Origin: Litorisediminicola beolgyonensis
Lineage (GTDB): Bacteria > Pseudomonadota > Alphaproteobacteria > Rhodobacterales > Rhodobacteraceae
Direction of reading: 5' to 3'
NCBI RefSeq assembly: GCF_042679605.1
Contig: NZ_JBHTMU010000003.1
Span: 1-64,000 of the forward strand
Length of the DNA: 64,000 bases
The stretch's first letter is position 1, and the number at the start of each line of letters is the position of its first letter. The position numbers and the translations under genes are program-made. This document shows, in pieces, positions 1 to 8,276 of the stretch. The notes beneath the pieces were generated by a model. The model did not search any database, had not been told where the DNA came from, and saw only the letters and a list, made by a program, of their open reading frames with translations.

Positions 1-59
1 GAATGCTGTCGCCCCTCGAGTTCGAGCGGCAGCAGAAACTGAGGCACGAGGGCGTCTAA
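1..59 (+). CDS. IS3-family transposase, C-terminal fragment
   Basis: The open frame at 3-59 encodes MLSPLEFERQQKLRHEGV and then TAA at 57-59. The LSP-x-EFE pattern is the typical end of the integrase-core (DDE) transposase ORF-B of IS3-family elements. Only this tail is inside the window, so catalytic residues cannot be checked. The stop codon lies 18 bp before the inferred end of the element, a normal spacing. Family assignment is by recognition of the tail only. Confidence 0.65.
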   Translation, partial: MLSPLEFERQQKLRHEGV

Positions 60-77
60 GAGACGCGGGGCTATTCA
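1..77 (+). mobile_element. Right end of an IS3-family insertion sequence
   Basis: The first bases carry the last codons of an IS3-family transposase followed by a short terminal segment ending GCGGGGCTATTCA at 65-77. Read from the other side this end starts TGAATAGCCCC, as expected for the TG...CA termini of IS3-group elements. The element lies mostly outside the window. It abuts the truncated relaxase gene exactly at its terminal TCA, so the junction is an insertion boundary. Assignment to IS3 rests on the transposase tail and the terminus; the left end and the target duplication cannot be seen. Confidence 0.7.
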
Positions 78-1721
78 GTCCCAGCCCTCGATCAGGGCCT
101 CGCGCGCGGCTTCACGGGTGGCCGCCGCATGGACATGGCCGTGGGCCTCGTAAGCCGCCAGCGCCGCCCTGGTCCGGCCCGTCGCCAGATCGCGCGTCGC
201 TTCCCGCTGCCAGTCGGCGCGCTGGCGGCGCACCTCGCCGATCCTCGCCCCACCATGGCGGTCGTGGAGCGACCGGAAGGCCGCACCTGCCTCGATGGAT
301 TGCAGCTGCTGCGGATCGCCAACCAGCACCACCTTGGCCCCGGCCCCCGAGGCCTGCGACAGCACCCGCTCGAGCTGGCGCGTGCCGACCATCCCGGCCT
401 CGTCGATCACGAGGATGTCGCGCGGCGAGAGCGCGTCCCGCCCCTGCGCCCAGCCCTGTTCCAGGCTCGCGATGGTGCGGGACCCGATCCCCGATCCGCC
501 CTCCAGGTTCTCGGCCGCGATCCCCGAGAGCGCAGCGCCGCGGACCCGGTAGCCCGCCGCCTCCCAGGCCTCGCGCGCCACGCCCAGTATCGCGCTCTTC
601 CCCGTCCCGGCATGGCCGATGACGATCCCGAGATCGCGGCCGTCGGTGATATGGGCGAGCGCCTCGGCCTGCTCGGCCGACAGGATCAGACCCCGCGCCT
701 CGGCGCGCGCCAGTGCCATGTCGCGGTCGCGGGCGGCCACGCCATGACGCTGCCGCTCCGCCATCGCCAGCGCCGCGCGGTGGAGGCGCTGTTCGGCCTC
801 CAGCATGTCGCGCGTTGTGAAGCGCTCGTCGCCCCGCGCATCCCGCCCCAGCGCCACGAGGTCCGGCGCGCGGCGCATGGCCCCCAGCACAGCGTCGAAC
901 TGGCCCGGCCCGTCGCTGTGGCGATGCGCGAAGGCGGCCATGTCGAGGCGGGTGAAGGTCGCCTGCTGCCGGGTGATCGCGTCAAGCGCGAGGCTCGGGT
1001 CAGCGATGATCCGGGTGCCGTTCTCGCGCGCGATGGACCGGTGCATCTCGGCGCGGTCGGCCTCGTCGCCAGCACACACGATCCGCTGCGCGGGCGCACC
1101 GATCTTGTCCTGCGGTTCCAGCGCGATGCCCTGAGCCTCGAAGCTCCGATGATCGATCCGCGCCTCGATGTCGAGCTCGGCCAGCCGCGCATTCGCGAAC
1201 CCCGCCCAGCGTTCGCGCCAGCGCTCGAGAAGGTCGGTGCGGTTCCATTCCCGCACCTTGGGGCCGAAGCCGTCGTCGCTCACCGAGCGCATAGTCAGCA
1301 TGACATGGGCATGGGGTTTGGGCATGCCGTCGTCGGTCCGGTCCCAATGCACGTTCAGATCGGCGATCATGCCGCGGGTGACGAACTCGGCCTGCACGAA
1401 GTCGCGCGCGAGCTCGATCGCCTGCGCTTGCGTCATCTCGCGCGGCAGCGCGAACTCCAGCTCGCGCGCAAGCTGCGCATCGCGGCGAAGCTCGCAGTCC
1501 TCGACCTCGTTCCAGAGGCGTTCGCGGTCAGACAGCTCCTCGGGCGCACCCTCGGGCAACAGCACCTCCGAATGCACGACGCCGCGCTTGGCGGTGAAGT
1601 CGTGGCTGCGCTCGATTCGCTCGTCCCTAAGCCGCGAGGCCGAGCGGTAGGCGGCGGCCGCGACAGCACTCGCGCCGGACGAGCGTCCGATGATCTTCAT
1701 GTGGAGGTGATAGATCGCCAT
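75..1721 (-). pseudogene. traA: MobA/TraA-type relaxase-helicase, 3'-truncated by IS insertion
   Basis: Encodes about 548 residues of a conjugative relaxase that would nick oriT and unwind the transferred strand. I place the start at 1721 (MAIYHLHMK), because a MobA/MobL relaxase begins here and the longer frame upstream covers the oriT-like sequence. A HAH metal motif sits near residues 137-139. A RecD-like helicase follows with Walker A GHAGTGKS near 369-376 and Walker B LVIDEAG near 437-443. Full-length TraA proteins of Ti-type systems are around 1000-1100 residues, so roughly half is missing. The stop codon TGA (75-77) is the terminal trinucleotide of the inserted IS element, so the truncation is recent and visible. 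The product is unlikely to support transfer. Confidence 0.85.
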
Positions 1722-1750
1722 GATGGGGCCGATCTGTGCCACGGGCACCG

Positions 1751-1785
1751 CGACGTCGGAACGACGTATAAGCGCGCCCTCCCTC
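1751..1785. other. Probable origin of transfer (oriT), Ti/IncQ-type nic region
   Basis: Between the divergent traA and traC genes lies an inverted repeat ACGTCG-gaa-CGACGT (1753-1767) followed directly by TATAAGCGCGCCCT (1767-1780). From memory, the Ti-plasmid and IncQ nic regions have the form CGACGTATAA-n-GCGCCCT or TAAGTGCGCCCT, also placed beside a short inverted repeat between traA and traC. Position, hairpin and core all agree. I do not assign the exact nick position. The flanking relaxase is truncated, so this oriT could be used only by a relaxase supplied in trans. Confidence 0.65.
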
Positions 1786-1894
1786 GAAAAATTCTCGGGC
1801 GGGACCGGGCTGTCCCGCGCTGTCCCGGCGACCTTGGAGCCTTTCGCGCGGGGTGCTTGTATCCTCATCCCATCAACAGCTTGAGGAGAGCAAC

Positions 1895-2221
1895 ATGCGC
1901 AAACCGAGGGATTTCGACGCGGAGCTGAAAGCGCTCGAGGACAAGGCGCGGGAGTTGAAGACGCGCAAGGTGCAGCAGCTGGGCGAGCTGGTCATCGCCA
2001 CCGGGGCCGACACGCTCGCGCCCGAGGAACTGGCCGGCGCGCTGATCGTGCTGGCCGAGACGACGGATGCGGCAAAAAGGGAGGCCTGGGCGAAACGCGG
2101 GGCGGCGCTGTTTCGGGGCAAGGCGCGGCGATCTGCTCCGGCAGATGGTGGCGACAAAGACCGCGCTGAGGCGAAACCGGGCCGCGCTGAACCGACTTCA
2201 GGCGACGCGGGCGCGGCATGA
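1895..2221 (+). CDS. traC: TraC-like conjugal transfer protein
   Basis: A 108-residue, strongly charged protein starting at ATG 1895 with GAGGAG just upstream. Residues 5-35 are a heptad-rich helical segment (KALEDKARELKTRKVQQLG), followed by GELVIATGADTLAPEELAGAL, the pattern of the small TraC protein encoded divergently from traA in Ti-type plasmids, an accessory factor in DNA processing at oriT. The C-terminal 35 residues are low complexity and polar. The family is small and weakly conserved; assignment rests on sequence pattern plus position beside traA and traD. It overlaps or abuts the next gene. Confidence 0.6.
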   Translation: MRKPRDFDAELKALEDKARELKTRKVQQLGELVIATGADTLAPEELAGALIVLAETTDAAKREAWAKRGAALFRGKARRSAPADGGDKDRAEAKPGRAEPTSGDAGAA

Positions 2222-2498
2222 CCGGCACGACTGGCAGATGGACCGGCGCACACGCACGCGGCAGCTGATCGAGCTCGGCGGGCTCGTGAAAAAGGCCGGC
2301 ATCGTCGAGATCACCGACGACGACCGCACCCTGATCTTCGGCGCGCTTCTGTGGATGGCCGACCGGCTCGAGGGCGAGCAAGGCAACCACGCGCGGAAGG
2401 TCTGGCGCGACTGGGGCCGCGCGGCGTTCGAGATCGATGCGAAGGAGAAGGCCGGGAAGAGTAGGCAGTCCTTCGAAGCGGACGAGAAGCGCACATGA
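2145..2498 (+). CDS. traD: TraD-like conjugal transfer protein
   Basis: The conserved part reads TRTRQLIELGGLVKKAGI, the hallmark of the small TraD proteins that follow traC in Ti/Rhizobiales-type transfer loci; the C-terminal half is a charged helical tail. Two starts are possible: ATG 2145 (117 residues, overlapping traC by 77 bp) or ATG 2238 (86 residues, just after the traC stop). The shorter form is closer to the usual length of about 70 residues. In intact loci traG (coupling protein) follows; here the next gene is the convergent integrase, so the locus has been cut or rearranged. Confidence 0.6.
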   Translation: MVATKTALRRNRAALNRLQATRARHDRHDWQMDRRTRTRQLIELGGLVKKAGIVEITDDDRTLIFGALLWMADRLEGEQGNHARKVWRDWGRAAFEIDAKEKAGKSRQSFEADEKRT

Positions 2499-2593
2499 AA
2501 GGCGGCTGACCGGCGGCTCAAAAGCGTACGATGTGGAATAAGCTGCTGTCACCAAAGACGGTGGCCAGGATCATCGACGAGTCGGCGCGTACC

Positions 2594-3757
2594 TCACGCA
2601 GAGGTCACGGTGCCGCTCAGGCAATGTGTCGCCCATCGCTCCAGAAGCGTTCGACGCTGATCCAGAAAATCGGTTCGTCGGTAGCTGCGGACCACCTTGC
2701 TGTCGCTGACATGCGCCAGCATCGCCTCGGCCACCTCGTGTGGTGCTTCGGTCTCCTCGGCGAGCCAGGTCCGCAAGCTGGCGCGGAAACCGTGCGGCCG
2801 CGCCGTTAGCCCGCGGCGCTCCATCATCCGCGACATCGTTGCATCGCTGATGACGGTCTTGCGGGCATGAAAGAGGTAGCCCTTCCATTCGTACATCCTG
2901 GCCAGTTCGATCACCCGCAGGGCTTCCGGGGTCAGAGGCACCCGGAAGTTATCTACCTTGCCCCGGCGGCCCTTCATCTTGTCCGCGGGCACCGTCCAGA
3001 TATCGCCTTCGATCTCGTCGACACGGGCGAAGCGGACGGGCAGCGACCGCAGTCCGGTCAGGATCAGAAGCCGCAAGGCGAGGTTGACCGGCGAAGGATC
3101 CTGCAGCGTTGCGTAGAAGCCAGGCACCTCCTGCCACGGCATGCTTGGCACCGCCGTCACCTTGTGCTTCTGTGCTCCGAGCAGCGCCTTGGCCTTCGGG
3201 ACCGCCTGCAGGTCGACATCGAGTTCCAGCGCCGCGGCATGTTGCAATACGATCCCGAGCCGGGTGATTGCTTTCGCCGCCGTCGAAGCCTTGGTGTGCC
3301 AGATCGGTTGCAGCACGTCCCGGATGTCGCGAGCGGTGATCTCGGCGACGGGCACGCGGCCGAGCTTCGGCAGGACGTGGAGATCCAGCGGGCTGAACCA
3401 CCGTCCCGCGACACCATCGCCCCGAAGGCTGGACTTGCGGCTCTCTAAGGCATCGAGGGCTACATCCCGGAGCACGTTCCTGTTCCGGATCGCCTCGGCT
3501 CTGAGCCGCCTGCGCGCCCCGATCGGATCAATATCCTGCGCGACGAGGCCGCGATAATGCGCGGCCCGCTCCCGCGCTTCCTTCAGCGACAGGGCGCGCA
3601 GACCGCCCAGACCCATCTCACGCCGACGGCCGTGGCAGGTGTAACGGAAGACCCACTGCCCGCCTCCGTCTTGTCTCTTGACCAGCCTCAGCCCGCCGCC
3701 ATCCTCATGTTTGCCGGGTGGGAGGCGCTTGATCGCGATAGCCGTGAGCTTGTGCAT
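2594..3757 (-). CDS. Tyrosine-type integrase of a genomic island
   Basis: A 387-residue site-specific recombinase. The start at 3757 (MHKLTAIAIKRLPPGKHEDG) is the usual P4-like integrase beginning, with the N-terminal arm-binding domain to about residue 90. The catalytic domain shows TGLRSLPVRFA (first Arg), HGFRASLRTW (HxxR box) and a C-terminal LAHVSDSKVVRSYRRTDF segment carrying the His and the nucleophile Tyr, so it looks intact. It lies between transfer genes and tRNA-Thr and is transcribed away from the tRNA. Short ATATCC repeats in its leader may be recombinase or excisionase sites. Its attachment site is not identifiable here. Confidence 0.85.
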   Translation of the reverse strand: MHKLTAIAIKRLPPGKHEDGGGLRLVKRQDGGGQWVFRYTCHGRRREMGLGGLRALSLKEARERAAHYRGLVAQDIDPIGARRRLRAEAIRNRNVLRDVALDALESRKSSLRGDGVAGRWFSPLDLHVLPKLGRVPVAEITARDIRDVLQPIWHTKASTAAKAITRLGIVLQHAAALELDVDLQAVPKAKALLGAQKHKVTAVPSMPWQEVPGFYATLQDPSPVNLALRLLILTGLRSLPVRFARVDEIEGDIWTVPADKMKGRRGKVDNFRVPLTPEALRVIELARMYEWKGYLFHARKTVISDATMSRMMERRGLTARPHGFRASLRTWLAEETEAPHEVAEAMLAHVSDSKVVRSYRRTDFLDQRRTLLERWATHCLSGTVTSA

Positions 3758-4068
3758 TGAACAAATCCCTCTCGGGACCGGCGGAGAATATCCCCCGAAA
3801 TATCCTCCAGAGGGTACGCGATACCTTGGGATATCGCAAGATCGGGTGGAACACATGGATGAGACTAATTCTAGGAGAATCAAGAGGATAGGACGCAGTG
3901 ACACCGCTTGAAATCAGCGTTCACGCCGTCTCGACCGCACCATCCTGGTTGGACCGGCCATCGGCCGACCCTTTCCCTTAAGCTTTCAGTCAGCTGCCGC
4001 AGCCGATCTCGTGCCGTGCGTTTCACCGCTTGTCCCGCGCCTGCGGCGCTGCTAGTGACACGCCGGGC
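3758..4068. other. Integrase leader and junction to core DNA, no gene
   Basis: This 311-bp gap between the integrase and tRNA-Thr holds no convincing gene. The integrase-proximal part is AT-richer and has AATATCC twice, 12 bp apart (3788-3794 and 3800-3806), an inverted copy GGATAT near 3830, an inverted repeat GCGATA-N8-TATCGC (3819-3838) and ATTCT-AGG-AGAAT (3869-3881). These resemble arm-type or excisionase sites of integrative elements, which is inference. The tRNA-proximal part has the core GC composition and a possible tRNA promoter. Confidence 0.5.
4030..4058 (+). promoter_or_regulatory. Possible sigma-70 promoter of tRNA-Thr
   Basis: TTGTCC (4030-4035) and TAGTGA (4053-4058) are separated by 17 bp, and the mature tRNA starts 10 bp further on. 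Spacing is ideal, but the -10 element is a weak match. Assigned by position. Confidence 0.35.
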
Positions 4069-4144
4069 GCCCCTATAGCTCAGCTGGTAGAGCAACTGAT
4101 TTGTAATCAGTAGGTCCGCGGTTCGAGTCCGTGTGGGGGCACCA
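4069..4144 (+). tRNA. tRNA-Thr (anticodon TGT)
   Basis: A 76-nt cloverleaf. The acceptor stem GCCCCTA pairs with TGGGGGC with one G-T pair, the anticodon stem is ACTGA/TCAGT with loop TTTGTAA and anticodon TGT at 4102-4104, and the T-arm contains GGTTCGAGTCC. The CCA end is encoded (4142-4144). Its 3' end points away from the integrase, so the neighbouring element did not insert in the usual way at this tRNA's 3' end. Confidence 0.95.
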
Positions 4145-4301
4145 TCATCCAAGATCAGAGTGGCGAAGGTGCGGCCTTTCCCAGGATGAGGGAATGGCCA
4201 GCGCGTATCTGCGGCCGCTCGCGCGAGCGCCTGTCCGTGGTCAAATGGATCGGCGGCGCGCCGTGCGGCGATGGGCGGCGCGCCTGATCCTTCTCCGGAG
4301 T

Positions 4302-6473
4302 CTACGACCTGCCGCGTCTCGGCTTGCCGGGTTTCAGGCTTTGGCTCGGATCGCTGGCTTTGCTGCGAACCTTGCCGGGGCCTTTGCCGGGCGCGTCCGC
4401 GGCGGCGCGGGCACGATTCTTCTTGCTGTTGGGCTTGCCCTTGGGCGGAGGCGGGCCCTTCGGCGTCCGTTTCGGCTTTGCGTTCCCGCCGGTCTCGTCG
4501 CCGGAGCGGCTCCAAGGCTCCTTCGGAGCGGTGCTCTTGCGGAAGGGGCGTTTCTCGCCTCCGCCTGTCTCATCGCTGCCGCGACGCCGGTCGTCCTTCG
4601 GGCCTGCGGTCTTGCGGAACGCGGGCTTCGCCGGCCGGTCGGTCTTCTCTCCCTCGCGTACCCGGTCGATCTTCGATGCAGCGCCCTTCTGGAACGCGCG
4701 CTTCGCGGGGCGACCGGTCTCTTCACCGGTGCGGTCGCGGTCCTTCCTGGGGGCGTCCTTGGGGAACGCGCGGGGGCGATCGGGGGCCGGTTTCGGATCG
4801 GCCTCGCGCGGTGCCGATACGGCGGGTTTGGACCGATAAGGCTTTGCGCCCATCGGCTTGCGGGCGCTCGGCTCCTTCCGCGGACCGGGCCCTCTGCTGG
4901 CAAGCTCGGGCGGCGCGCTCAGCTGGGTGACGCGCGCGCCTTCCTCGAGCTCCATCGCCGCGCCGAGGCGGTTCAGGAAGCCTGCGACCGCCTCGTCGCG
5001 GAGCTGGACGAAGCTCTCGTCGTTCTGGACGCGGATCGCGCCGACATCGTCCTTGGTCAGGCCACCGGCCTTGCAGAGCATCGGCAGAAGGCGGCGCGGC
5101 TCGGCGCCCGCGTTGCGGCCGCCCGACACCGAGAACCATGTCGACGCGCCAAACTCCGGGCGCGGTTCGGGCTTGGCGTTGATGTCGGCCAGTTCCTCGG
5201 GCGGGGCGCGCAGCGTGCGCAGGAGGCGCAGGTAGCCCGCCGCGATCTGTTCGGGCGAGAACGCCTCGAGCAGGCGCGCCGCGCTCTCTTCCTCGGCCTC
5301 GGTCGCGGGCACCTCCCAGGAAGGATCGGAGAAGAGACGCTCCTCGTCCATCTCGCGGACCTCGTTTGCCGAGGGTGCCGTGCCCCATTCGGCCCGGACC
5401 TTGGCCCAGCCGAGGAGACGCTCTGCCTTCTTCCGGGTCGCGGGCGTGACAACGAGGGCGCTCACGCCCTTGCGACCGGCCCGCCCGGTGCGGCCGGATC
5501 GGTGCAGGAGGGTCTCCTGGTTCGAGGGCAGTTCGGCATGGACCACGAGGTCGAGCTTCGGCAGGTCGATGCCGCGCGCCGCCACGTCCGTCGCGACGCA
5601 GACCTGCGCGCGCCCGTCCCGCATGGCCTGCAGCGCGTGGGTGCGTTCGGATTGCGACAGCTCGCCCGACAGCGCCACGGCGCTGAAGCCGCGGTTCGAC
5701 AGCCTTGCCGCCAGCCGGTTCACCATCGCCCGCGTGTTCGCGAAGACCAGCGCGTTCGGGGCCTCGTGGAACCGAAGCGTGTTGATGACCGCGTTGTCGA
5801 CATCGCCCGCGGCGACCATCATCGCGCGATATTCGATATCGCCATGCTGCGACGCGTCGGACTTGGCGATGATGCGCTCGGCATCCGTCTGGTAGCCCTT
5901 GGCGAGGTCGGCGATGGCGCGCGGGACGGTGGCCGAGAACAACAGGGTCTGCCGGTCCGAGGGCAGCTCGCCCAGGATGAACTCGAGATCCTCGCGGAAG
6001 CCGAGATCGAGCATCTCGTCGGCCTCGTCGAGAACGACGGCGCGCACGGCGGAGAGGTCGATGGAGCTGCGGGCGATGTGATCGCGGAGCCGCCCCGGCG
6101 TGGCCGCAACGATATGCGCGCCCCGTTCGAGCGCGCGGCGCTCGTCGCGCATGTCCATGCCGCCCACGCAGGAGGCGAGGACCGCGCCGGTCTTCGCGAA
6201 GAGCCAGGTCAGCTCGCGCTTGACCTGCAGCGCCAGTTCGCGGGTCGGCGCGATCACGACGGCCAGAGGTGCCCCGGCCGGTCCGAAGGCGGTGTCCTCC
6301 CCGAGCAGCGTGGGGGCGATGGCCAGGCCGAACCCGAGCGTCTTGCCCGAGCCGGTCTGCGCCGAGACCAGCATGTCGCGGCCCTTCAGGTCAGGGTCGA
6401 GAACCAGAGTCTGGACGGGCGTCAACGTGGTATAGCCACGCTCGTCCAGAGCCGCGCGGAGTGCAGGGTGCAT
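4302..6473 (-). CDS. DEAD-box ATP-dependent RNA helicase (DeaD/CsdA-like)
   Basis: A 723-residue RNA helicase that remodels structured RNA, likely in ribosome assembly or cold adaptation. Starting at MHPALRAALDERGY (6473), all core motifs are present: Q-motif region TPVQT, motif I AQTGSGKT, Ia PTRELA, motif II DEAD (VVLDEADEML), motif III SAT, and motif VI HRSGRTGRAGRKG. A DbpA-type RNA-binding domain (RRLLPMLCKAGGLTKDD onward) follows near residues 455-530. The last roughly 190 residues are a basic low-complexity tail with about four imperfect repeats of about 22-24 residues containing RxGxET...P...F.K. The tail is longer than in E. coli CsdA. It stands alone, downstream of tRNA-Thr on the opposite strand. 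Confidence 0.92.
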   Translation of the reverse strand: MHPALRAALDERGYTTLTPVQTLVLDPDLKGRDMLVSAQTGSGKTLGFGLAIAPTLLGEDTAFGPAGAPLAVVIAPTRELALQVKRELTWLFAKTGAVLASCVGGMDMRDERRALERGAHIVAATPGRLRDHIARSSIDLSAVRAVVLDEADEMLDLGFREDLEFILGELPSDRQTLLFSATVPRAIADLAKGYQTDAERIIAKSDASQHGDIEYRAMMVAAGDVDNAVINTLRFHEAPNALVFANTRAMVNRLAARLSNRGFSAVALSGELSQSERTHALQAMRDGRAQVCVATDVAARGIDLPKLDLVVHAELPSNQETLLHRSGRTGRAGRKGVSALVVTPATRKKAERLLGWAKVRAEWGTAPSANEVREMDEERLFSDPSWEVPATEAEEESAARLLEAFSPEQIAAGYLRLLRTLRAPPEELADINAKPEPRPEFGASTWFSVSGGRNAGAEPRRLLPMLCKAGGLTKDDVGAIRVQNDESFVQLRDEAVAGFLNRLGAAMELEEGARVTQLSAPPELASRGPGPRKEPSARKPMGAKPYRSKPAVSAPREADPKPAPDRPRAFPKDAPRKDRDRTGEETGRPAKRAFQKGAASKIDRVREGEKTDRPAKPAFRKTAGPKDDRRRGSDETGGGEKRPFRKSTAPKEPWSRSGDETGGNAKPKRTPKGPPPPKGKPNSKKNRARAAADAPGKGPGKVRSKASDPSQSLKPGKPRRGRS

Positions 6474-6671
6474 GGGGGAGCTTACTCTCAAGAATTGCCG
6501 GGCGGCCAATGGGTCCGCGGGCGGGTAGGGTTCACGCCGGTCGCGGCGCATAGATCGCAGCCCTTACGGCCTTGCCGCGCCAATGTATAGGTTCAACGCG
6601 TCTCTGCGACATCGCGACCTCATACGGTCGAACGATCAGAGCGCATGATCCGCCGACCTCGTGGCCCTGCG

Positions 6672-8276
6672 TCACGCGTCTCCCGACCCCTCGGCCTGCG
6701 CCAGCCGATACGCCAGTTGCGGCCGCGTCAGGCCCAGGAGCCGTGCGGCGGCGGCGACGTTGTTGTCGGTCTGCGCCATGGCGTGTTTCATCAGCGCGGC
6801 GTTCAGCTGGTCGAGCGTCAGGGAGCCGTCCTCGAAGCTCGGGGCGATGGCCTCCCAGAGGTCAGAGTGGGTCGACAGCCGCGCGCGCGGGGGATCGAGG
6901 GCGAGGGCGGCCTCGATATCGGGCGCGTCGATGGTCTTGGGATCCGCCGCGAGCAGGGCCGAGCGCTGCAGGAGCGCGCGGAGCTGCGGCAGGTTGCCCG
7001 GCAGGTCGAGCTTCGCGATCCGCGCGCAGGCCGCGTCGGTCAACTCCGCCCTTGGGGCATCGCGCAAGGCCGGAGCGCTGGCGAGAATGGCGCGGGAGAT
7101 CTTCTCGAGATCGGCGCGGCGGTCGTTCAGGGGCGGCAGGGTGATGGGCATCACCTGCAGCGCATAGGCAAGCTCCGGCAGGAGACCGGCTTCCGACACA
7201 AGGCGGTCGGCGGCCATGTCGGAGATCGCGACGATGGTCGGCTGCTGGCCGCCCTCGCGTGTGATGAGGTCGAGAAGCGCCCATTGCCGGTCGGTCGAGA
7301 GGTTCTCGATGCTCGAGATGGCGAGAAAGGATTCCGGCGCATAAGTCTGACCGCCGCTCTTTCGCATCGCCGCCAGGCGCTCTTCGGTCTCGACGGACCC
7401 GGCATGGGTGATGGAGAAATTGCCGTGCCGAAACCGGCGTTTGTGGAGCCAGCGCGCGGCGGCGCGGCGCCCGGCGCCCGCCGGTCCGCTCAGAAGCGCG
7501 GGCAGGCGGCCGCGCAGAACCAGTTCCAGGCGCTCCTGGACGGGCTCGATGATGAGGTCGTCGAGATCGACCACGTCGGTCGCCCGGGCGGCGCGCCGGG
7601 TGATCCGCGCATTCGCCACCTGGTCGCCACCGGTCGGCAGCACCTCGTTGAGGAAGAGCTGGACGAAGGGGTCGTCGCGGCCCCACTGGTCGACGGTCTT
7701 GCCGACAACGCGGCAGGCCTTGTGGCTCATCGCCGAACAGCTGGTCTCCTTGAAGAGAACGAGCTTGCGGAAGAAGGGGCTGGCGTAGCCCGCGGCATAG
7801 CCTGTCTGCAGCCAGCACACAGGCTTCAGGGCGCGGCCGTGGCGGCGGTGATATTCGCTCGCCTCGACGGAATCGTGCCAGAGGAAGTCGCCCGAGAACT
7901 TGTCGGTGTCGAAATCGAAATCGTTGGAAATGGTCTCGACCCGGACGGTGCCGGTGACCATGTGGAGCCGCGTCCCGGCGGTGAACGCATCCCCGGGGTC
8001 GAGTTCGGGCCAGGATTGCAGGATGAACTCGGCATCCTCGCGCCCGCTCATGTAGCCCAGGCGCAGCATGAGAACCATCGCCTCGTGTTCCGAGTATCGG
8101 CGCACCAGCTGATCGCGCAGGTCGCTGCCGAAGGTCGCGCGGCTCATCAGCATGCGCGCGCCGTTCAGCGTGATGCTTCCCCGCGTCGGGCTGAACTCCA
8201 GCCGGTCGAGCAGATCGCGCAGCGTCGGGCGACCGCCTCGGGTCAGGAGCCCGGATTCGTCTGGATGTGTTTTCAT
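6672..8276 (-). CDS. XylR/DmpR-type aromatic-sensing regulator with degenerate AAA+ domain
   Basis: A 534-residue regulator (an ATG at 8312 would add 12 residues). Residues 20-135 match the XylR N-terminal domain and about 140-200 the V4R domain (CWLQTGYAAGY, then C180 and C188 in the SCSAMSHKAC segment), the module that senses phenolic or aromatic ligands in DmpR/XylR. The C terminus is a Fis-type helix-turn-helix (NVAAAARLLGLTRPQLAYRL). The central AAA+ part is decayed: Walker A reads GPAGAGRR (Lys to Arg near 270), the GAFTGA loop is absent and no acidic Walker B pair remains. It should therefore not drive sigma-54 polymerase as its relatives do. It is divergent from the cupin/ABC operon, its likely target. 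Confidence 0.85.
   Translation of the reverse strand: MKTHPDESGLLTRGGRPTLRDLLDRLEFSPTRGSITLNGARMLMSRATFGSDLRDQLVRRYSEHEAMVLMLRLGYMSGREDAEFILQSWPELDPGDAFTAGTRLHMVTGTVRVETISNDFDFDTDKFSGDFLWHDSVEASEYHRRHGRALKPVCWLQTGYAAGYASPFFRKLVLFKETSCSAMSHKACRVVGKTVDQWGRDDPFVQLFLNEVLPTGGDQVANARITRRAARATDVVDLDDLIIEPVQERLELVLRGRLPALLSGPAGAGRRAAARWLHKRRFRHGNFSITHAGSVETEERLAAMRKSGGQTYAPESFLAISSIENLSTDRQWALLDLITREGGQQPTIVAISDMAADRLVSEAGLLPELAYALQVMPITLPPLNDRRADLEKISRAILASAPALRDAPRAELTDAACARIAKLDLPGNLPQLRALLQRSALLAADPKTIDAPDIEAALALDPPRARLSTHSDLWEAIAPSFEDGSLTLDQLNAALMKHAMAQTDNNVAAAARLLGLTRPQLAYRLAQAEGSGDA

Noticed and set aside
129..1928. Long plus-strand open frame of about 600 codons over the relaxase
   Set aside because: It mirrors a GC-rich gene on the other strand; the minus frame has recognisable relaxase and helicase motifs and this one has none.
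2531..2809. Plus-strand frame after traD that could be the start of traG
   Set aside because: The beginning MWNKLLSPKTVARIIDE has no TraG features and the frame overlaps the convergent integrase 3' end.
4069..4144. tRNA-Thr as attachment site of the integrase-bearing element
   Set aside because: The integrase lies on the 5' side of the tRNA and no duplicate of the tRNA 3' end was seen within 1-4000, so this is not supported by the visible sequence.
3880..4515. Minus-strand open frame containing a TRTRTADLLITNQLLYQLSYRGA-like segment
   Set aside because: That segment is the reverse translation of the tRNA-Thr gene, a well-known spurious protein; the rest overlaps the DEAD-box gene.
4302..4870. 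Repeat-rich stretch considered as a CRISPR-like or satellite repeat
   Set aside because: The repeats are imperfect, in frame and encode the basic tail of the helicase; there are no unique equal-length spacers.
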